Assembly (NCBI GenBank): GCA_029783825.1
Contig: JAREIK010001729.1
Coordinates: 378,425 to 442,424 of the forward strand
Length of the DNA: 64,000 bases
DNA from: Sapria himalayana
Taxonomy: Eukaryota; Streptophyta; Magnoliopsida; Malpighiales; Rafflesiaceae
Direction: 5' to 3'
A program made the translations under genes and the position numbers. The notes beneath the pieces were generated by a model. The model had not been told where the DNA came from, made no database searches, and saw nothing but the letters and a program-made list of their open reading frames with translations. Below, piece after piece: positions 11,111 to 23,216 of the stretch (within the stretch, counting starts at the first letter, position 1; the number at the start of each line of letters is the position of its first letter).

Positions 11111-14100
11111 TTATTATTGAACATAAGAGGAGTAGCAAACACTCCCTCGATGAATAGAATTAGAAAACTTATAAAATTACATAGAATTAAAATTGTTATG
11201 CTTGCAGAACCTATGGTAAACATAAATCAATTAGATAGAATAGTAGTAAGATAGGTATGGATAAAGCCTACGCCAATAATAATGGCAAGTTATGGATTAT
11301 GTGGAATAATTCCATAGATATAAAAATAATTAAAAAAACTAGTCAAACGGTTAGTTTTAGAATAGAAAAACAATCTAACTCAATATTTTAAGTGGTATAT
11401 GAAAGCAATGCCAAGGAAGAAAGGAAACTTTTATGGCAGGAAATGGAATAGTTAGCGGCAAATAATACACCCTGGATTATCATAAAAGATTTTAACGTGA
11501 TAAGATATCTTCACGAAAAGAAAAGAGGTAGGCTCACTTACCAGTCAGTAATAGCACAATTAAATGATGCTATTGCAAATTTAACCTGATTGAGGCCGAC
11601 TTCATGGGTTCAAATTACACATGGTGTAATAATTGGAGAAAAAGAGGAGCAATCTGGTCCAGACTGGATAGGGCATTTTATAACTCGAAAGGGATTGATA
11701 AGTTTGGAAATATAATGATAAAACACCTAAATAGAACTTGCTCAGACCATAGTCCACTCCTAATTTCCTGGCATAACAGTGAATGGAAGCAAAGTGGATT
11801 TAAGTTTTAGAATGCTTGGTGACTACACAAAGATTTTAACAAGGTTGTCATAGACATATTGTCAAAACCAGTGGAGAGCAACCCTATGTAGATTCTAGCA
11901 ACCAAATTACGTAGTCTAAGATCTACCATGAGGGCTTGGAATATATATATTTTTGGAAACATCACTAATAAGATTTAGGAAGCTGAGGACAAGGTTACAA
12001 GGTTAGAAAATATTTATGAAGATGTGCAAGATGAGCATTCAAGAGTAGAGACAAGAAGAGAGAAAGAAGAATTAAGACTCAGATTGCACATGGAAGAAGT
12101 CTTTTAGAAGCAATGATCCAAAATTAAAAGGTTAAAAGGGGGGGGGGGGGGGGGTAAGATCCACTAATGAGAAATGAGTATAAAAGGAATAGGAAAAAAG
12201 AGGAGAGGTAGAAGAGTTCTTTAAAACTCATCTATGTGGAAGAATACCTTAGGGGAGTAACTCGATAATGCAATCTATATAAAAAAGAGTCACCGAGGAG
12301 GAGAACAGAATGGTTTGAAGAATTCACATCAGAGGATCAGGTTAAAGAGGAAATTTTTAACTCTATCAAAGATGGCTTGGCAGGCTAGGATGGCTAGAAT
12401 AATGGCTTCTTCCAATGCAGCTGAAATATTATAAAAAAGGATGTGGTGGCAGCCATCACATGGATTTTTGTGGGAGCAGACATTACTAAGAGATGGGCAT
12501 GATCTTTTATCGTATTGATCCCAAAAAAGGAGAGCCCCTAGAAATGTGAGGATTATAAGGCCAATTAGCTTATGAAATATCATAAATAAGATACTAAATA
12601 AATTGTTTTAGAATAGGCTTAACAGGATTTTACCTTCTATTATATCAGCTGAGGAAGTGAGTTTTGTCAAAAACAGATCAATCGTGGAAAATATTAACTT
12701 AGCCGTAAAGATGATGAAAGAAATAAGAGGTGAGACAAGTGGGCATAAAGTAATATTTAAATTAGATTTATCTAAAGCTTTTGATAGGGTAGAATGGGAT
12801 ACTCTATGTCACGTAATGAGAAAAATGAGATTCTCAGCATTTTGAATAGATCTAATATATAGATGAGTTTCTAGTGCATGGGTGAAGATCCTAGTGAATG
12901 GATAGGTAAGCGGGGATTCAAATCAAATAGAGGATTAAGACAAGGAGATCCATTCCGGCCCTCGCTATTTAACATATATCTTGAATTGTTAATAGTAAAT
13001 TTGAAAATGGAAATGAGGAAGGGTAAAATCATAGCCTATAAACAGCCAAGGAATACTTCGAATGTGTGCTGCCTAGCATATGTGGAGGATGTTATTATCT
13101 TCTAGAATGCTAGCAGGACATCCTTGGAAAATATGGTGAGCTTACTACAGGTAATGGAGGAGGAAACCAGACAAATTTTGAATAAGAACAAATGTCAATT
13201 TTTTATAGCAAGGAAAGCACCGGTAAATATAGCCCAAAAATTAAAGAGGATGAAATATTTTTCCCAAAAGATATGAGCGTTAATGTATTTGGGATGCCCA
13301 ATTTTCAAAGGCAGACTGAAAGAATAATATTTAGCCTTCCTAGTAGAAAAATTAAGAAAGAAAAATACGGGATTAAAGGAAGACCTACTATGCATGGTAG
13401 GTAGAGGTACTTTAATTTCAAAAGTGCTTCGAAGATCACTAGCATATATACTAATGGTAGTACAACCACTAAGGAAGATTATAAATAAATAAGAAAAGGA
13501 GATGTCAAACTTTTTATGGGGTAATAAGGAAGGAAAACCCAAGCTGCATTGGAAAAAATGAAAAGATTTATGCTTCCCAAAAGAGGAGGCTGGTTTAGGT
13601 TTTACTAGCCTAAATGATATAACCAAAGCCTGGGCCTGCAAAAATTGGTGGAAGTTGAAAGATAATTCTAGTTTATGGGGTGGTATATATGAGAGCTAGA
13701 TGCAAACTAGAAGATAATTTATTTAAGGAATCAACAAAGTCTTATAAATTCTAGAAAATAATGCAGAAACAAAAAAGCATAGTTGAAAAGCACTCGATTT
13801 TGGCAAACAGCAGAAGGAAATGGACCTTGAGTGCTCAAAAATATTCTTCTTAAAAAGTGTTAAAAGGCTAGTAAGGAAGAAAAGTCAGTCTCAAGATATC
13901 TTCAAATGGGCATGGGAAAAAGAAATGCCAAAAAAAATCAACATTTTCATGTGGAGGGTTCTATTAACATCGTTCTGCTAGATGAGAATATTCAGAAGAG
14001 AGGTATAAAATTAGCATATAGATGTGAATGTTGCTTAGAGGCAACCAAAAGCATAGATCATTTGTTTTCCACAGAGAGGATAGCTTCAGAAGTATGGAAC

Positions 14101-14950
14101 AAATTAGAAATAGATGTGGGCATGGAAAAAAGAGAGATACCTCTAAAGGCTAAGATAGAATATTGGAGACAATCCCAATTAAAGGGTAAGCTGTAAAAAT
14201 GAATTAAAAATAATATAGCTCACATAGTAGCCTGGTGTATATGGAAAGCTAGAAATAGATGTTGATTTGAGAATGCTCCAATGAGTGCCAAGAGCATATT
14301 AGATGATATAAAAAGAAAAATCTTTTCCATCTCAGTCGGCGATCCGATAAAGAGTAAGCAATAAAGACATAGAGGCAGAAATTAAAAAGATATGGAGTGT
14401 GGTAACTATTAGGAAAAGCCACCAGGTATTTAATCATTCACTTGGGAAAAACCACTAAAAGGCACTTTAGCCTTAAACACAGATGGGAGCTTCAAAATGG
14501 ATATGGGGGTGGCAGGGGGAGGAGGGGCTGTAAGAGATAAGCAAAGAATGGTTATTAAATTATTTACAATGAAAAGAGTAGCCATATCAACCTTGCATGC
14601 TGAAATTTGGCCTTGCAAAAGGGCCTAGAGATTTGCAGCAAATATAAATTCTAAAAAATACAAGGACAAGTAGTCTCACATCAACTGGTGGATCTAGCCA
14701 TAAAAAATAGAGAATTATAAAGGTATAAAGAAGAAATTCGAAGCATTAGGTGGGCTTTAATAGATTTGAATGGCGAAGTGACACCTATATATAGAGAAGC
14801 AAATACACTCGTAGATAGGTCATCAGAAGAGGGAAAGAAGAAGAGCTTTCAAAAATTTGACCGAGAGGACATTCTAGACAGATTCAAAGGTATAATTAAT
14901 TAAGACATTTTAGGTTTTCCTTATTTTAGAGTCACAAAGAATAACAACTA
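11111..14950 (+). pseudogene. LINE A ORF2 (endonuclease / reverse transcriptase / RNase H) pseudogene
   Basis: The first part is an APE-type endonuclease with NIRGVAN near 11120, GSNYTWCNNWRKRGAIWSRLDR at 11610-11680 and SDHSPLL at 11745, which keeps the catalytic Asp-His pair. Reverse transcriptase follows: VLIPKK near 12515, FKLDLSKAFDRVEWD at 12760-12800, and GLRQGDPF at 12935. The usual YADD is changed to YVED at 13079-13090, so a catalytic acidic pair is altered. A zf-RVT block with CECCLEATKSIDHLF is at 13906-14196. RNase H with NTDGSF and LHAEI runs from about 14460 to 14900. Frames change several times and stops are frequent (for example TAG at 13103 and TGA at 13559). It cannot make a working enzyme. 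Confidence 0.88.
12138..12154. repeat. poly(G) run of 17 in LINE A ORF2
   Basis: A pure G tract in an otherwise AT-rich element, at the linker between endonuclease and reverse transcriptase where sister copies encode a short Lys-Leu-Lys stretch. It probably arose by slippage from a short G run. Confidence 0.95.
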
Positions 14951-16136
14951 ATAAACAAGAAGAGTTGAGGTGCTAGCGAGTTTAAGCTAAAAGCATATAG
15001 GTCACCCTGGTCCCGAGGGGATGCTTGTAGCTTCAAGAAAATAGAAGCATTAACGGGTTACAATAAACAATTAAATCTGAAATATAGGACTTAATTAGAA
15101 ACAGGGTAGATAGATTAAAAATAGATAAAGCAAAAAGATAAATTCAGATTAAAAGATTAAATAAGTTACATATTCCTACCTTGCTGCTTTATTTTTTTGT
15201 GCTGTTGCTTTGGTTGGCTTGGTTTCATAGAACAGGATAGAAAGCCTTACTTTAATGGCACAAGAAGGAGATGGCAGAAACAATAAAGGCAGAATCATGC
15301 TGGATGTGATGCCTATTTCTACAGGATGTGTAGGATGTATTGCCTGCTTGTTATTGTTTGTTTATTTGTTTGGTTGTTTTGAAAGGGAAAGAGACAAACC
15401 AGAGGCAGAAGGAGAAACTAGAAGCAGAAGCAACATAAGAGGTATAATTTTAAGTAGGAGCTAGAAGGAGCAAAACAAAAACAGAAGCAGAATATACATG
15501 CTGCTGCTAGATACTGTTACCATGGATGGATGTATTGCCTATTTATTATTGCTAGTTGTTTGGTTTTGTTGAAAGGGCAGGAGGGAAATAAACTAGAGGT
15601 AGAAGTAGCACAAGTGGTAGAATTTTTGGAAGGAGCTAGAAGGAGCCAAATCAAAATAGCAGCAAGATTAAAGTAGAATCTATGCAGGCTACTACAAGTT
15701 ACTATTACTATTATGCTGTTGTTTTTTTATTTAGTGGGAAGGTTTGAATAAATAGAAGAAATGCTTTATGATGAAGGCCACTGCTGAATATAACAGCAAA
15801 AAAGACAACAGGAGAATCCAAATAGGTAGAGTGGTTTTTAAAAGGCAGGAAGGCAAAATGTTCAGCATGCAAGGAAGAGTTATAAGGAATAATAGAAGTT
15901 GAAGCTTAGAGAATTTAAAAAAGAAATAGAGCTAGATTTCAGACAAAACAGGATGAGCAGGACGGGTAGGACTTAATTTACTATAAATGGCTCATAGCCT
16001 ATATGCTTGTAATCATTCTTTATTTATTGAGATCATGAGGGTGTAAAAGGGTAAATGATAGTATTTTAGCATGTACCAATGACATTCCTCTACAAAAAGA
16101 GAGGGGTATAATAATAAAACAAAGTTTTTTTAAAAA
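14951..16136 (+). other. LINE A 3' UTR, with an internal duplication and the terminal box
   Basis: Non-coding in the element. It holds a 22-nt motif shared with LINE B and C (15002-15023, TCACCCTGGTCCCGAGGGG). A roughly 195-bp direct duplication is anchored by GGATGTATTGCCT at 15333 and 15528 and by GGAGCTAGAAGGAGC in both copies. The 3'-terminal box is at about 16090-16120, with AAAAAGAGAGGGG and ATAATAATAAAAC. The box and the following A-run lead directly into the AAGAAT-type array. Confidence 0.75.
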
Positions 16137-16276
16137 AAATAATAAGTATAATTAGAAGAATAAGAAGAATAAGAATAATAAGACAAATAAGAATAATAAG
16201 AAGAATAAAAGAATAAGAAGAAAAAAAGAATAAGAAGAAAAATAAGAACAAGAAGAATAACAAGAATAAGAAGAAG

Positions 16277-16308
<32 letters not shown>

Positions 16309-16785
16309 TAATAAGAAGAATAATAAGAATAAGAAGAATAACAAGATTTAGAAGAATAACGAGAATAAGAAGAATAACAAGAATAAGAATAATAAGTAGA
16401 ATAGAAGAATTACAAGAATAAGAAGAGTAACAATAATAAGAAGAATAATAAGAATAAGAAGAATAACAAGAATTAAAAGAATAACAAGAATAACAAGAAT
16501 AACAAGAATAAAAATTATAAGTAGAATAAGAAGAATAAGTAGAATAAGAAGAATAAGAAGACTAAAAAGACTAAAAAGATAAATAAGAATAAGAAGAATA
16601 AAAAGAATAAGAAGAATAAGAATAAGAAGAAGAATTAAAAGAATTAAAAGAATAAAAAGAATAAGAATTATAATAAAGAATAAGAAGAATAAGAAGAAAA
16701 ACGAGAAAAAAAAGAAAAAGATTAATAAAAAGTATAAAAAGAATAAAAAGATTAAGAATAATAAGTAGAATAAGTAGATAATCTA
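16137..16785 (+). repeat. AAGAAT/AAG microsatellite array following LINE A
   Basis: Imperfect repeats of AAGAAT, AAG and AATAAT starting directly after the LINE A tail. On the minus strand they translate to Leu/Ile/Phe/Ser/Tyr-rich stretches; those long frames are artefacts. The right end is directly followed by LINE B. Confidence 0.95.
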
Positions 16786-16830
16786 CTAATTTTGGGGAAG
16801 AAGAAGCCATTAGTAATCGCGTCTTGAAGG

Positions 16831-18127
16831 GAATGGATTTTTTAGATAATATGAAATCATTTTTCTCATTTATTAAAAGTACCCCACTCCTATTTCTTCT
16901 TCTTCTGAAATGCACGTGAAAAGTATCGAGGAACCCTCGATACTCTTCTTTAGTGAAGATATTCATAAGCTCACTAAGACTCATAAACACATGGTGGTGG
17001 GGAAGTTCTCTCACGGTCGACCACGCACTGATGATATATGTGCATTTTTCGACTCTCTAAAGCTCAAGGCGCTGATAAAAATAGGAGTTATTGATGCTAA
17101 ATACGTATTGTTACAACTCCTCACAGAGGATGACTTCTATCGTTTATCATTGAAGGGCATCTGCTATATCATGGGTTATCCCATGAGAACAGTCAAATGG
17201 ACTCCCAATTTTAACACTAGGGAGGAGTCAGCATTGGCCACAGAATGGTTTCTATTTTTTATGCTACCGATATATTTTTATGATAAATTTTCTATCTACT
17301 CCATCGCAAGCATACTAGGAACTCATCTTCTACTCGACGGAGCCATAGCTACACTATCCAAACCTAGTGTGGCGAGGGTCTATATAGAAACAGACCTACA
17401 GAAGCAGCCAACTAACCACATATGGATTGGTGATAATGAAAGAAGAGGCTTCTGGCAATAGGTTATTCTAGAAAACCTTCCCTCCTTTTATTATTTTTGC
17501 ATGAAAATGGGGCATAACATGCATAAATGTATAATGTATAAAAGAAAATAGGAAAAATCATAGAGAATGAAAGAGAGGAAAACGGAGGCTGGAAGGGGCA
17601 AAGAAATAGTGAAATATCAAAAAAAACCCTTTCAAACCCTTCAAATTGCAATTCAATATAATGAGATAGAAGACAAGATAACTATAAATGAAAAAACTAG
17701 TAATGAAGAGGAAACCAGGGCAGCAGAAATTGCAGAGGAAAATAAAAGGTAAGAAAAGATGAGGAAAATAGAATAGCTCACTAAAAAACAAAAGTACAAA
17801 TGAAAAACAAGGAGAAAATATTTAAAAGATGGTTAGTAGCTATAGAGGGTTATTTAAAAGAGGAAATAGTGGTAAGAAGTTCCATAATCCTCAACAGAAA
17901 TGAGGAAGAAAAAGGACAGAATAAGAGGTACTTTAATGATGACATAAATATAGATAAATATAAATAAGAAATGGGAAATCGAGAATGGGCAATAGTGGAA
18001 ATAAAGATAATGGCAGTATAATTAGGAAGGGGGTGGAAAGGTGAGAGAGGAGGAAACTCAAGCTATATAAAAAAATCAAGAAATATAAAGAAATAAAGAA
18101 ATACAAAAAAAAACTTAAACAGAACAT
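16831..18127 (+). pseudogene. LINE B ORF1 (DUF4283 gag-like protein)
   Basis: The open stretch 16910-17461 (183 codons) is a nearly complete DUF4283 domain: SILFFSEDIHKL, VVGKFSHGRPR, YCIMGYPMRTVKWTPNF-like core and SVARVYIETDL. The true start lies upstream in another frame, where 16831-16890 reads DFLDNMKSFFSFIKSTP, matching the LINE D start, so a frameshift separates the two. After a stop at 17459 a knuckle-like stretch FCMKMGHNMHKC follows; its first Cys position is Tyr. Lys/Glu-rich sequence then continues, broken by stops, to about 18127. The product would coat LINE RNA. The DUF4283 part is the best-preserved ORF1 block in the window. Confidence 0.82.
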
Positions 18128-18793
18128 ATGATTCTAAATGCACAAATAGTGCATAGTCAAAATCCACTAGTAATGTATAATTTCATAATCTAGAATATAA
18201 GGGGAATTGCAAACCTCCCCTTAAGAAATAGATTAAAAAATGATATATATGTATAACACTTCATTAATTATATAAATTGAACAAATGGTGGATATAAATC
18301 ATTTAGAAACATATAAAAAGACCATAGGATTAGAACATGCATTTGCTAATAATAACGGAAAGATATGGGTAATGTAGTGGAGTAATAAATTTATTCACAT
18401 AGAAAAAGAAATAGAACAACTAATAAACTTCAGCCTAAGATGAAAGAAATAATTACAATAGTATATGCTAATAATAAGATGAAAGAAAGAAAAGTATTAT
18501 GGGATGAAATGAAGAATATAGCAATTAAAGATATCCCTTGGATAATAGGCGGAGACTTTAATATTGAGATTCGCCAAAGAAAAGAAAGGAGGTAGACCTC
18601 CAAACCCGTGGGCTACTCTCACTTTAACGAAATCATAAATAAAATGAATTTGATAAAGGTTATTTTCTAGGCTCTCAATTTACATGGTGTAATAACCGAT
18701 ATAAAAAGGGCATCATATGGGCAATATTAGATAGAGTCTTTTATAATATTAAATGGTTAGATTGATTTGGTTCGACTGAGGTGAAACACCTAA

Positions 18794-18847
18794 ATTATGA
18801 TAAAAAACATAATTATGATAAAAAACATAATTATGATAAAAAACATA
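18794..18847 (+). repeat. three copies of an 18-bp repeat inside LINE B ORF2
   Basis: AATTATGATAAAAAACAT is repeated three times in tandem. It sits exactly where LINE A and D encode the endonuclease RTCSDHSPLL stretch, so it displaces the catalytic Asp-His motif. Confidence 0.93.
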
Positions 18848-20685
18848 ACACATGCTAATAAAGCCTTCAAATTTCGAAATACATGGTATTTACCACATGG
18901 CTTCTTGGCCATAGTAAGCAAATCATGGAACAAAGTAACTTCAGGAACTCCCATCCAATGCTTAAACTCAAAGCTTAGTAGATTAAAAATTGAGTTAAAA
19001 AGATGGAACAAGAAGATATTTGGAGATAAAAATAGAAACATAAGAGAAGCAGAGGATTTAGTCATAAAAAGAAATCAAGAATTTGAAAGAGATCAAAATA
19101 GTAATACTGGAAGTGCCCTCAGTCAAGCTCAAGCCTGACTAAAATTAAAACTTTTAATGGAAAAAACATTTTGGAAATATAAAGCCAAAATAAAATTGCT
19201 AAAAGAAGAAGATAAACATACTAAATTCTTTCAGAAACTAACAAAACTCAAAGAGCTAAAAAACATAGAATAGACGGTATAAAATGGTAAAGAATAATGG
19301 CTTAGCAAAGAAACTGAAATGCAAAGATATTTTGCTAAATTTTTTGAAAAGAAACTGGGTGAAAATAGCAATCACAAAGGAGATACTTCTGATTGTGAAC
19401 CTTAAAGATAAGATGAAAAAAGGAAAGATAGATATGTTCAGGCAACCACAAAACATGCCTATGGTAGGCTACTTAGCATATGTAGATGATATAATGATCT
19501 TCCCAAATAGAGATGGTAGATCGATGCATAATTTGATGGAGCTATTAAGATGTACGGAAGAAGAAATAGGCCAATAGTTAAATAAAAGAAAAAGTCAATA
19601 TATGGTGGCTTCAAAATCCCCTCACACATTAATTCATAGAATTAAATACATTATAGATTTCTCCCACAAAAAAGGACAAATAATTTATTTGGGTTGCCTA
19701 GTCTATGAAGGTAGACTAAAGATAGAATACTTAGACTTTTTAATGGTGAATATAAAAAATAAAATATTAGGATGGAAGGAGGAAACCTTAAACATGAGAG
19801 GAAGAATCACATTATTTGCCCTTGTGCTGCAAAGTTCTGTAATGCATTATATAATAATAACTCTATGCCCAAAAAAATTTGTTAAGAATATAGGAAAAAA
19901 GTTTGCTAACTTTTTATGGGGTAAAAAAGAGGGTAAATATAAAATGCACTAGAAGAAATGAAATGATTTATGCTTTCTTGTACAAAGAGGCTGGATTGGG
20001 AATTACTAAGAATAGTGAGCTAGCCAAGTCATGGGATAGCAAAAGGTGGTGGTGGCTCAAAAAAAATATCAGCTAATGGGCTGAATTTATGAGAGCTAAA
20101 TACTGCATAAATGATAATCCATTTTAGAAAATAACTGAAGCATGAAATCATAGGTTTGGGTGCAAATGCTCAAACAAAGAGACTTAATGGAAAAATATTC
20201 TAAACTTACCTGACATGGTTGGATATGGATGATAAATCCGGATGGAGAATTCTCACTCAAATTAGTGAAACCCATAATAAGAAAAAAGAAAGAAGAATAA
20301 TCTTTATTTAGTTGGATCTAGAATAATGATAACCTACAAAAAATTAAAATATTCATGTGGAAGGTGCTTTTAAATATTCTACCTATAAATTCTAATATAA
20401 AAAAAAGGGTATACAGTTGGCCTCCAGGTGTGAATGCTGTTTAAGTGAGACTAAAACCTTAGACCATATCCTATCATTAGGTAGGGTGGAAGCTAAAATA
20501 TGGAAAAGATTAGAATCAGAAATGCATTTAAAACATGCACATCACTCACTAAAAATGCGGCTTCAAAAATGGAGCAAAGCTCACACGTCTAGTAGTTCTC
20601 AGAAATGGATTAAAAATAATGTCCCCCTAATAGCTACCTAATGCATCTAGAGGCTAGAAATAAAAACAGGTTCGAGGGGTAGAGC

Positions 20686-21351
20686 ATGTCAATTGAATAT
20701 ATATGGAGGGATGTAAAAGAAGAAACCAGAAAAATATCTAAAGCATATCCTTTAAAAATACAAAGAACATACTTAGAAAAAGACACTTTGAATTTTTGGA
20801 ATTTAAAAGTGAATCAGCTAAAACAGTTTAAGTCGATAAGTATAAAATGGGAAAACCCTACGAAAGATAGGTTTGTGCTGAACACAGATGGTAGCTTATA
20901 TAGAGATATTGGAGTAAGAGGAGGAGGTGGTGTTATTAGAAATTCTGAATGAAAGCTAATTCTAGCTTTCACAAGGAATTTTCAAGCTTCATCAGCACTG
21001 CATACAGAAATTTTAGCACAAAAAGATGGAATGAGACTTTTCAAAAAATTAGAAATTAATCACCTAGACATCCAAATAGACTCGAACATAGTGGTAAACT
21101 TAGTTAATAAAAATATAGTAAGATGGAAATATGAGGAAGAAATGGAAGAAATATTACAAGTAATCAACACATTAGATTTCACTATAAACCACATATTTAG
21201 AGAGGCTAATTCTTTAGTAGATATGCTAGCTAAAGAAGGAAGAACAAGAGGAAACAAAGAATATAAGGAAGAGAATCTTCCGGACAAATACACATGTATT
21301 GTAAAAATGGATAGTAATGAGTATCCTTACATCAAAAAAATAAAATTATAG
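20686..21351 (+). pseudogene. LINE B ORF2 RNase H domain (one stop)
   Basis: Two open stretches in one frame (20686-20952 and 21031-21351) form an RNase H type I domain. It has LNTDGSLYRDIG with the first Asp, LHTEI with the Glu, QIDSN with the second Asp, and REANSLVDMLAKEG at the end. One stop (TGA at about 20950) stands where W is expected after NSE. All four acidic landmarks of the family can be seen. The C-terminal tail (KYTCIVKMDSNEYPYIKK) matches the ends of ORF2 in LINE A and D. In plant L1-like elements this domain removes RNA from the hybrid during cDNA synthesis. Confidence 0.85.
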
Positions 21352-23216
21352 TAGTAAAGAACTAGAAGCAAAACAGTAAGAAAATACTAGAAACATAGAC
21401 TATCATATATATTTTTGGATTTCTAAGTTATTCTTGCAGGTACAAGTCCATTTAAGCTGCATGTTCACAAGATGAAGACATGGAGTAGAGCATACTTTTA
21501 GAAAAATAAATCTAGAGCTAAGTGTATCTGAAAAGGCAAGAAAAGGTTTTGATGATCCAAGTGTCACCATGGTCAAGAGGGGTGACAACAAGTGTTGGTT
21601 TGTTAATTTTTTTTGTAGGGTAGAGGAGAAGAGAAGACAACATATCATGGAGGGGAATATAGCAGACTCGGAGCAGAATTATGGTTTTTGGGTGTTTGTG
21701 TGTATGAATTTGTGGCCATGTTTCTGATTGAGAGAGGATCTATGATGTGTCTGTAAAGGGTTTAAAGGGCAAAGGGATATAGCAGAATAGACAAAGTAGG
21801 GGTATGGTTTGTTCTTTTGTAGGGTTGTTTTCAGAGGAGGAGGAGTAATATGAAGCAAAAATAGAAGCTCGGGGAGGTTCTGTCTGCCATAGTTAGTGGG
21901 ATAATGCAAGACCAGATTAGTGAATATCAGGCTAAATAAGTCAAGGTAGATTAAATTTAACTTATACTTGATTATTTCTATGCTAATATTGTAGGAATAT
22001 AGTACAAAGATACATGATGAAATGGGCTCGATTAATCAGTAGAAGTAGGGATCTCAAACACAAAAAATTTGTTCAAATGAGGGGCTGCGACAATTGCTTT
22101 TAGTTCCACTGGTCGATATCAAAAAGCATAACAAGCCTTAAAGAGGAGACCACCAATCAAAATAAGACATAATAGTAAAATGTAGGGATAGCAAGTAAAA
22201 ATCAGAACTGAAAAATCAGAGGGGGCATGGGGCTGGAGGGAGATTTGTAGTCTATATATGTTTGTGGCATTGATTATTTGTTGTTGTGTAGGGGATAGAA
22301 TAATAGAAAAATTAGCTTCAAAAGAGTTAGAACGAGACAAATATCAACACAGAAAGCATCCACAATGAAAATCCAGTCTCCCTAGTCCTGAGGGGGGATT
22401 ATAAAGAAAAGAAAAGAGCTAGGCCGGATATGGAGGACATGTTTTTTGCTTGTGTTTTTGTCGGTTGCTGTCTTTTGGTTTTGGCACAGGTCAACTAAGG
22501 CAGAAAATAAAATGGTGAAAGTGGAGATGGAGGGCTGTTGATTTGGGTGTCTGTTATGGCTTAATTGGAGTAGTCAAGATTGTCAAGCTGACTATGTTGA
22601 CTATAATGGTAACACAGTCAGAATCTGTGATGATTATGTAATGTGTAAGAGTCTGTATTTATTTTCAGTAGGTGTGTGTCTGTTAAGATGTCGGTAATGT
22701 TTGTTGAGGCTGCATAAAAGTCAAGTAGATTTGCCTTTTATGACAAAATAGGTATTGTTTTGATGTTGTCTGTAATGTTGGCAAGGGTAGTGTCTGTAAA
22801 GGTGGCTGGGTCAGTAAGGTGAGTTAGATATGAGGAGTGACATGATGAGCCTTGGAACAAAGCATCTCAGCAGGAGTAAATGGGCAGACAATCATAAAGA
22901 TGAGCAACAGAGAGCTAGGAGGACAACAACAAACAGACAATTGGAGCTGGAAAAGGAGTAACTGGTTATAAAGGTGATCAAAAGTAGGACTGCATAATCA
23001 GAATATGGTCTAATAGAAAGTCCAGATTTAAAAACACAAGGTGGCTTAGAAGGCCAACATATAGAGCTGAATAATGAAGGAAACTCTAGAATTGTTTCAT
23101 TCATATTTTATGTATTGTAATTTCAAGTAAGGGGTGTAAGAGGGTTAAGAGTAGTATGTAGTTTGTAAAAATAGTATTCCTTTTCCAAAAGGGAGAGTTA
23201 TTATAATAATAAAATA
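21352..23216 (+). other. LINE B 3' UTR
   Basis: No coding signal. The shared 22-nt motif occurs twice, at 21564-21585 and 22377-22398. From about 22500 to 22830 there are many GTCTGTAA/TGTCTGT words, also common in the LINE D 3' UTR. It ends with GGGTGTAAGAGGGTTAAG (23130) and the terminal box TTTTCCAAAAGGGAGAG plus TAATAATAAAAT (23180-23216). Confidence 0.72.

Larger units (their letters stand above)
10700..16136 (+). mobile_element. LINE A (L1-like, 5'-truncated in ORF1)
   Basis: A non-LTR retrotransposon on the + strand: end of ORF1 (10747-11106), ORF2 with endonuclease, reverse transcriptase, zf-RVT and RNase H remnants (11111-14950), a 1.2-kb 3' UTR, the 3'-terminal box at about 16090-16120, and a short A-rich tail joined to a microsatellite. 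The DUF4283 part of ORF1 is missing, so it is a truncated copy. The left limit is approximate. ORF2 carries many stops and frame changes. Confidence 0.88.
18190..21351 (+). pseudogene. LINE B ORF2 pseudogene with reverse transcriptase deletion
   Basis: It starts with NIRGIAN at about 18195. Endonuclease blocks run to about 18790, where a triplicated 18-mer replaces the SDHSP-type motif. The linker 18797-19138 has KLSRLKIELKRWNKKIFGD. At about 19380 the sequence jumps from the linker (FFEKKLGEN) straight to LLIVNLKDKMKKGK, which in LINE D lies some 700 bases further on. The VLIPKK and LDLSKAF motifs are therefore absent. YVDD is present at 19479-19490, the GRITL/FLWGKKEGK thumb region at 19602-19952, and zf-RVT CECCLSETKTLDH at 20425-20460. 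The RNase H part is listed separately. Confidence 0.86.
16786..23216 (+). mobile_element. LINE B (near full length, internal deletion in ORF2)
   Basis: A + strand LINE with ORF1 (about 16831-18127), ORF2 (about 18190-21351), a 1.9-kb 3' UTR with two copies of the shared 22-nt motif, and the terminal box at about 23180-23213. Its left edge abuts the array behind LINE A and its tail starts the next array. ORF2 has lost the first part of the reverse transcriptase. Confidence 0.88.

Noticed and set aside
16090..17014. Minus-strand open frames running from the array into LINE B
   Set aside because: They are shadows opposite the DUF4283 coding strand plus repeat translation.
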